A program made the translations under genes and the position numbers. A stretch of 64,000 bases of DNA from Ehretia macrophylla (taxonomy: Eukaryota > Streptophyta > Magnoliopsida > Boraginales > Ehretiaceae), in NCBI GenBank assembly GCA_037974665.1, contig CM075778.1, positions 7,491,001 to 7,555,000 on the forward strand, given 5' to 3'. Positions 59,383-64,000 of this stretch are shown piece by piece; position 1 is the stretch's first letter, and each line of letters starts with the position of its first letter. Below the pieces are notes generated by a model, which ran no database searches, had not been told where the DNA came from, and saw only the letters and a list, made by a program, of their open reading frames with translations.

Positions 59383-60602
59383 TTGTCCTTTTTTAGCTTA
59401 CTCTTAGTTTGTGGATCCAAAGTTGTTATTTTTCTTTTTCTTATTTGTTGAGGTAAATTAAAATATAAACGAATAAATCAAATCAAATCAAATCTTATCC
59501 ATTGAGTGAAATCCACTTAAAATGAAAATATTTTTTAAAATCTAAGGGAAAGTGTACCTCCATTTTGCATCTTCTCCTCAATTAATGCAGTGCAGCTTAG
59601 ATTTTGCACATGGACTTAAAAGTCTAGACTAGAGATGGGATTGGAATATAAAATTAAGAATGTGATCAACTTCCTACAGACTACAGGCTTCCTTGAATGG
59701 CTGTTTCAAGATATCAGTGAATTAGACAAAATTATATTTAAAAAAGACAGTTCTGAGATTCAGATGCAAAATTCTCTCCATATTATTTTTTTTGTTTTTT
59801 TAGCAGAATCAAGTTTATACCTCTATCTTTTCACTTACTTTTACTTGACTTTTCTTTAAGTCGAGAGTAAAGAGGTGTTCTTTAATTCCTAACCAAAGTT
59901 ATATGAAATTGTAATATTACCCCTACAGAAAATAAAATCTTGACACACACCCCCCCCCCCCGGCCCCCCCCCCCCCAACCAAAAAAAAAAAAGAAAAAAA
60001 AATTCGTGGATTGTAATTTCAGCGGACTGATCAAGCTATGAGTTAGTCATTTTGGATCATTGACTTTGAAATAAAGATAATTATTCTTAAATTTACGACA
60101 CTATTTTCATTTGCATACTCAAAGTTCTAGATTTAGAGTGTACCCACTCTTGCTAGGAGAGATCCAAGAAAAAAAAAAGAAGAGGTGTGACGGAAATTTG
60201 CTTTGTAGTTATCGAGCTTATATACAATCTATGCATTGTACATAACAAAAAATGCTAAATATCATTCTATTTTCATAAGCCATATATCACTACCTACATG
60301 TATATATACCTAATTGACGTACCTATTTAACAAAATTTTTGTATTGTAACATGTCAATTAAGTATACATATAAGAGGATAAATAGATAATCTAAATAAGA
60401 TAATATCTAGTAATGCACTTCTATGAAACTATTAGTTGATTAAGTTGTCTAGATGCATATAAGAAAACAGAGAAGGGTAAGCTGGTGGTGGTGGGGTTTA
60501 TAAGGTCTTGTTCTAACATAGTTGTTAACCCACTGTCTAGAATAGTATCTAGGCTTATAGCCCTTAGGCACCCTAGCCTTGGTTATGCTCCACCCCTGGC
60601 TA
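59383..60602. other. Upstream region of the AHP gene
   Basis: No gene. It includes a remarkable homopolymer stretch at about 59946-60000: C12, GG, C14, then A-rich runs. The minus-strand frame at 60449-60661 covers the promoter and is incidental. Confidence 0.5.
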
Positions 60603-60610
60603 ATATATAA
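60603..60610 (+). promoter_or_regulatory. TATA box of the AHP gene
   Basis: ATATATAA within GGCTAATATATAAGGCCC lies about 108 bp before the start codon. A pyrimidine-rich leader follows, as expected for a plant polymerase II promoter with a transcription start near 60635. Confidence 0.65.
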
Positions 60611-60717
60611 GGCCCCCTTCCTTACACAAAACTCCATTGCCACTTTACTTCGCTTAGCCATCCAAACCTACACACACTCAAATCTCTCCACCTTCGTTAG
60701 TGCTCTCCGGTTCTTCA

Positions 60718-62468
60718 ATGGAGAGAAATCAAATGCATCGACAGCTTGCTAACATGAGGAAGACATTTTTTGATCAGGTTTTAACTCTTTGCATTTGAAC
60801 TAGTTGTGCTTTGCATTTGAACTAGTTGTGCTCTTGAGTCTTACTATTCAGAGATTGAAAAACCTCTCTTGTACATAAATTACTTCTCGCATGCTCTGAC
60901 TTCATAAGGTCCACTTACCATGTTATAGAGTGTTGTCAGATATCATTCCATTTCATCACCTATTTATCACCTAAATATTCGACTGGCATACTTGCTAAAA
61001 TAACAAATTCTTTTTGTTAAGAATCATGGGTTTCATCTTAAAACCAATTCGTGTTAAGTAAAGTTAGCCCATAACCTTATAAGGTGATTTTTGAGTTAAA
61101 GATTTTTCGATATGGGGGAAAAGTATATTTCAACACTTTTATTGTTGTCTCTCCGTTTAGCATATATTCACATAAGATTTAATAATTTGGGTGATAAAAA
61201 TATGGTGGTATCTAGCGTTAATTTCTCCATGTTTTAAGTGTTTGCTAGTATATACATGGTTGAGTTAGAAGCTAACAGTGCATACAATAATATAAATACA
61301 TAGAATACTTGGATATTTTCAATACATGTAAAATTCTCCTATAATCGTGGTACTCCAAGTCTTGTCCACCATATTCTCCTAGTAGCTCAACACAACTTGT
61401 ACTATAAAAATACATGTACTATGTACATTTTTAAGCTTTAAACAAAAAATTATTCAAGATTTCATGGTATCAGAGAAATACAATTAAAAATTGGACCTTT
61501 TTTTCACTAGTCTAGCGGCTACCTAAGACATACCCGGCACTGGCCCCCCCCCCGCCCGCCCCCCAACGACGTAACTCCGCTTCCTTCATTCGTCCGCAAA
61601 TTCTTGGCTCGTCTAAGACCATCCTCGTCCTCATAATTCTCTCTTGAGGACTGGAAACGCTACAACAGCTTTGTTACTGCTTGCATTATCGCTTCACTAT
61701 CTGACTCCCTCGTTCATCACGCCCTTGGTCATATATATATATATATGCTTCCGCGCGCGCTCTATGGAAATCCTTGGAGGAGTCATATCTGCAACAATCA
61801 TTGGTGCGCAAATCTCACCTGCACGCCCATCTGCACTCCATTGAAAAGGATGATCATCAATCGGTTGCGGTCTATATATGTTTAAGAAAAATGAGTTTCT
61901 GCAGGCTTGGCATGTAGAAAAGATGGTTAAAAAATATAATATAGATGAAAAGCAATTTCATATTATACTATCTATGTTTATCCAATCTCAAAAATTTTGA
62001 ATTATGTCGTATTTTTCTTGAACATAGTTCATGAATTGTGCAGGGATATTTAGATAATGAACAATTTGTTCAATTGGAAGAGCTGCAAGACGATGCAAAT
62101 CCAAATTTTGTGGAGGAAGTTGTCACATTGTTCTACAGGGACTCAGCTCGCTTAATCCAAAACATGGAGCAAGAACTGTGAGTAAATCTCACTTTTATCA
62201 TACTTTTGTTAATCAACTTGTAGAGGAATTACTATTTCATTAGTTTAGATTGACAACGATTGACGTCTATTTATATGGGGTGAGCCCTACCTTTCCGTTC
62301 ACAGACTGCCATCTGTCTAAACTAATGAAAGAATTTTTACTAGTAGAGACTTCAAATAAATGATTAGTTGACATCAATGTGTCTCCTCATGCATGTAGGG
62401 AGAGGAGTCCTCTTGATTTTACTAAGCTGGACAATTACATGCACCAGTTCAAGGGCAGCTGCTTAAGG

Positions 62469-62506
<38 letters not shown>

Positions 62507-62882
62507 TGGATACTTTTTCTTGTTCGAGAATCTCCCTTTTGTCCACTCCGTCTCTAAGATAACGATTGGTATACTGGAATAAATTTGTACAAGAATTAAA
62601 CGAACTGAGGAATGGAATGAAACTGGGAATGAAATGAACTTGGAAATAATAATGACATGTTTTGTATGCTCTAAAAATGAAGATAAAAATGAATATATTG
62701 ATCTCAAACCCATGTTTGGTAGTAAGTATACAAGATTAGTAATAGGAATGATTTGTATAATATAACAGGATTGCTCTTTTACTATTATAGTATTAAAAAT
62801 AAGAATAAACATAAATATAATTGTATACAATATACACATAATAAGCATGATAAATAAAAAATATTATAATAATAATAAAAAA

Positions 62883-62917
<35 letters not shown>

Positions 62918-62922
62918 TGTTA

Positions 62923-62965
<43 letters not shown>

Positions 62966-63191
62966 TGTAAAAGAAACTATATATAAAAGTTATATTTTTA
63001 TGGGAGGTATGTTTGTCATTTTAAAAATAAGTTTATTTTCAACCACATGAGAATTGACTAATCTTATGTGTTTGTTCTGGAGTGGTTAATACCATGTACA
63101 GGGAAATGAGATTTTCAAATTTATTCCTTTATACCAAGTATAAGAGTTGGAATAGAGTTATGAATGTTATTTCATTCCCAGTGTACTAATC

Positions 63192-63223
<32 letters not shown>

Positions 63224-63833
63224 CACTCAAGACATTAGTCTACTAAGTGTTGGAAAAGAGTACAAACATAGCGGAATAAAAATTCTTTATACTTGTGTTA
63301 GCATACGAGTGCCTTTTTGGCTTCCAATGACATCTCTGATCTTATCTCGTGCAGCATCGGAGCCAAGAAGGTGAAAAATGAGTGTACACAGTTCAGGGAG
63401 TATTGCAAAGCAGGAAATGGAGAAGGGTAAATCATCTTTATGCTGACAAACAATTTTTTTAATTTTTTTTGGTTTTTAAATGAGTGATGGCGAGATTTGA
63501 ACTTATATATATTTGTTAACCTGAGATCAGATACTATATTAATTTACTATCTCACCGAAAAGTTTATGGCAATGACACTGAAAAGTGAGAACAATTTATC
63601 CGAGTTGATGCATGCATGCTATCAAAAAATCATATGCTATCACTCTTGCACAACCTTTCTCCTTTATGTATAGGAATCAGAGGTATATGTTCATTAATTA
63701 ATCTAGAGTTATTCTCTTATTTATATTCCTTCTGATTTTTTTGCGTGCTTACAATTGCAGATGCAGGAGAACTTTCCAGCAAATGAAGAAAGAATATGCG
63801 ACACTCAAAAAGAAGCTAGAAGCTTACTTTCAG
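60718..63833 (+). CDS. Histidine-containing phosphotransfer protein (AHP4-like), five exons, 3' partial
   Basis: This relay protein passes phosphate from sensor histidine kinases, such as cytokinin receptors, to response regulators, moving between cytoplasm and nucleus. Exons: 60718-60777, 62044-62177, 62399-62467, 63355-63426 and 63761-63833, all with GT-AG introns and consistent phase, giving 136 residues. Landmarks: LEELQDDANPNFVEEVV (about 30-46), DSARLI, then MHQFKGS with the acceptor His-80 (codon 62442-62444), SIGAKKVKN, CTQFREYCKAGN and EGCRRTFQQMKKEY to LEAYFQ. The family is about 150 residues, so a short last exon should follow after the GT at 63834. The start fits the TATA spacing and family N-terminus. 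AHP4-like is my reading from the HQFKGS and FREYC wording. No lesion is visible. Confidence 0.93.
61015..61135 (-). mobile_element. TRIM solo LTR in AHP intron 1, TSD CTTTT
   Basis: A 121-bp LTR in reverse orientation. On the minus strand it starts TGTTGAAATATAC, contains CCCATATCGAAAAATC and GAATTGGTTTTAAGATGAAA, and ends ATTCTTAACA. It belongs to the family of the tandem TRIM at 10085-10768. CTTTT flanks it at 61010-61014 and 61136-61140. Confidence 0.9.
61465..61860 (+). pseudogene. Copia primer-binding site and gag remnant in AHP intron 1
   Basis: TGGTATCAGAGAAA at 61465 is a copia primer-binding site following an LTR-like end (GATTTCA). Downstream, two frames around an AT microsatellite (61729-61746) read SLEDWKRYNSFVTACIIASL with SDSLVHHALG, then LWKSLEESYLQQSLVRKSHL. 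This is the UBN2-type gag of copia elements in another lineage than A to C. It is truncated on the right. A C-rich run (about 61545-61563) lies between. Confidence 0.7.
62226..62342. mobile_element. Small MITE-like inverted repeat in AHP intron 2
   Basis: TTTCATTAGTTTAGA (about 62235) is matched in reverse complement by TCTAAACTAATGAAAG (about 62317). GTAGAG occurs just outside both ends (62220-62225 and 62343-62348) and may be the target duplication. It fills about half of this 221-bp intron. Confidence 0.5.
62471..62502. repeat. AT dinucleotide repeat at the start of AHP intron 3
   Basis: About 16 AT units begin within five bases of the 5' splice site (GTAATATATAT). Confidence 0.9.
62555..63192. 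mobile_element. AAT-rich DNA element in AHP intron 3
   Basis: The left end TAAGATAACGATTGGTATAC and the right end in reverse complement, TGATTAGTACACTGGGAATG, form imperfect inverted repeats. The body matches the copies at 31778 and 53117 (AAATGAACTTGGAAATAATA, CCCATGTTTGGTAGTAAGTA, GATTGCTCTTTT). The core is a TTA microsatellite (about 62853-62965). Intron 3 is 887 bp and is mostly this element. Confidence 0.8.
63193..63222. repeat. AT/GT microsatellite in AHP intron 3
   Basis: TATATATATATATGTGTGTGTGTGTGTG directly at the right end of the DNA element, possibly replacing its outermost bases. Confidence 0.85.
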
Positions 63834-64000
63834 GTTCTTCTTATCTTTGGCCTCATCACGGTGACATCGGGACCGACTTAGAATATTTTATCAAAAAGAA
63901 TCCAATAATTGTAAACAAGAGACTTTTGTGTCCGGGACGCAATATTTTTTCATTGTAGATATTTTGCACTATTTCAAAATGTTTTATGACGAAGTCAGTA
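63834..64000 (+). other. AHP intron 5, partial
   Basis: The sequence after CAG|GTTCTTCT is read as the start of the next intron. Reading through would add about 15 residues (VLLIFGLITVTSGPT) before a stop, which does not look like an AHP C-terminus, although an alternative end is possible. Confidence 0.6.

Noticed and set aside
63834-63881. AHP ending by read-through into VLLIFGLITVTSGPT
   Set aside because: CAG|GTTCTT is a good 5' splice site in consistent phase, and the extension does not look like an AHP C-terminus.

Overview
The window is nuclear DNA of a flowering plant, probably a eudicot. It is AT-rich and gene-poor, and most of it is transposable elements: Ty1/copia and Ty3/gypsy retrotransposons with plant-type primer-binding sites, a plant L1-clade LINE, tRNA-derived SINEs, TRIMs, CACTA ends and MITEs. 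I could not fix the genus. I see no rRNA, tRNA or CRISPR array and nothing prokaryotic.

The only well-supported host gene is at the right edge (60718-63833, + strand). It is a histidine-containing phosphotransfer (AHP) gene, a cytokinin phosphorelay component, with five coding exons in the window, clean GT-AG introns and an intact HQFKGS phospho-acceptor motif. Its last coding exon lies beyond the window. Introns 1 to 3 hold a TRIM solo LTR with a 5-bp target duplication, a copia gag remnant and two MITE-like elements. Two weaker host candidates are a decayed multi-exon gene fragment (about 23210-23870) and a short signal-peptide-like reading frame (29145-29381).

Layout, left to right. 1-1860: fragments of one gypsy LTR family in both orientations. 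3020-4640: A-rich DNA, then a ~108-bp tandem repeat whose units alternate as dimers. 6430-6628: orphan CACTA end. 8640-10040: decayed copia remnant. 10085-10768: tandem TRIM with three LTRs in one target-site duplication (TSD). 10925-23188: copia element C, whose 3' LTR holds an Athila-type gypsy element (15499-22876). 23922-24399: two abutting MITEs. 26815-28545: another gypsy LTR fragment and an AT-rich element. 28727-28907: SINE. 30709-32873: a hAT-like MITE and an AAT-rich element. 33157-36250: CACTA left end with a repeat array. 36928-53098: LINE carrying a deep nest. 54426-59382: a MULE-like element, a SINE and a long-TIR element. 60603-64000: the AHP gene.

The centre is a nest whose order can be read from target-site duplications: LINE (18-bp TSD) > copia A (TSD GCTTT) > gypsy solo LTR (TSD AAGAT) > copia B (no TSD, plus a 24-nt LTR-derived filler). 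The LINE itself appears to sit in an AAT-rich DNA element. Copia A, B and C are related and none retains reverse transcriptase. B and C share the same internal deletion, which suggests a non-autonomous lineage multiplied in trans. I found no clearly undescribed functional system; the most informative signals are these deletion derivatives, the tandem TRIM and the TE-laden AHP introns.
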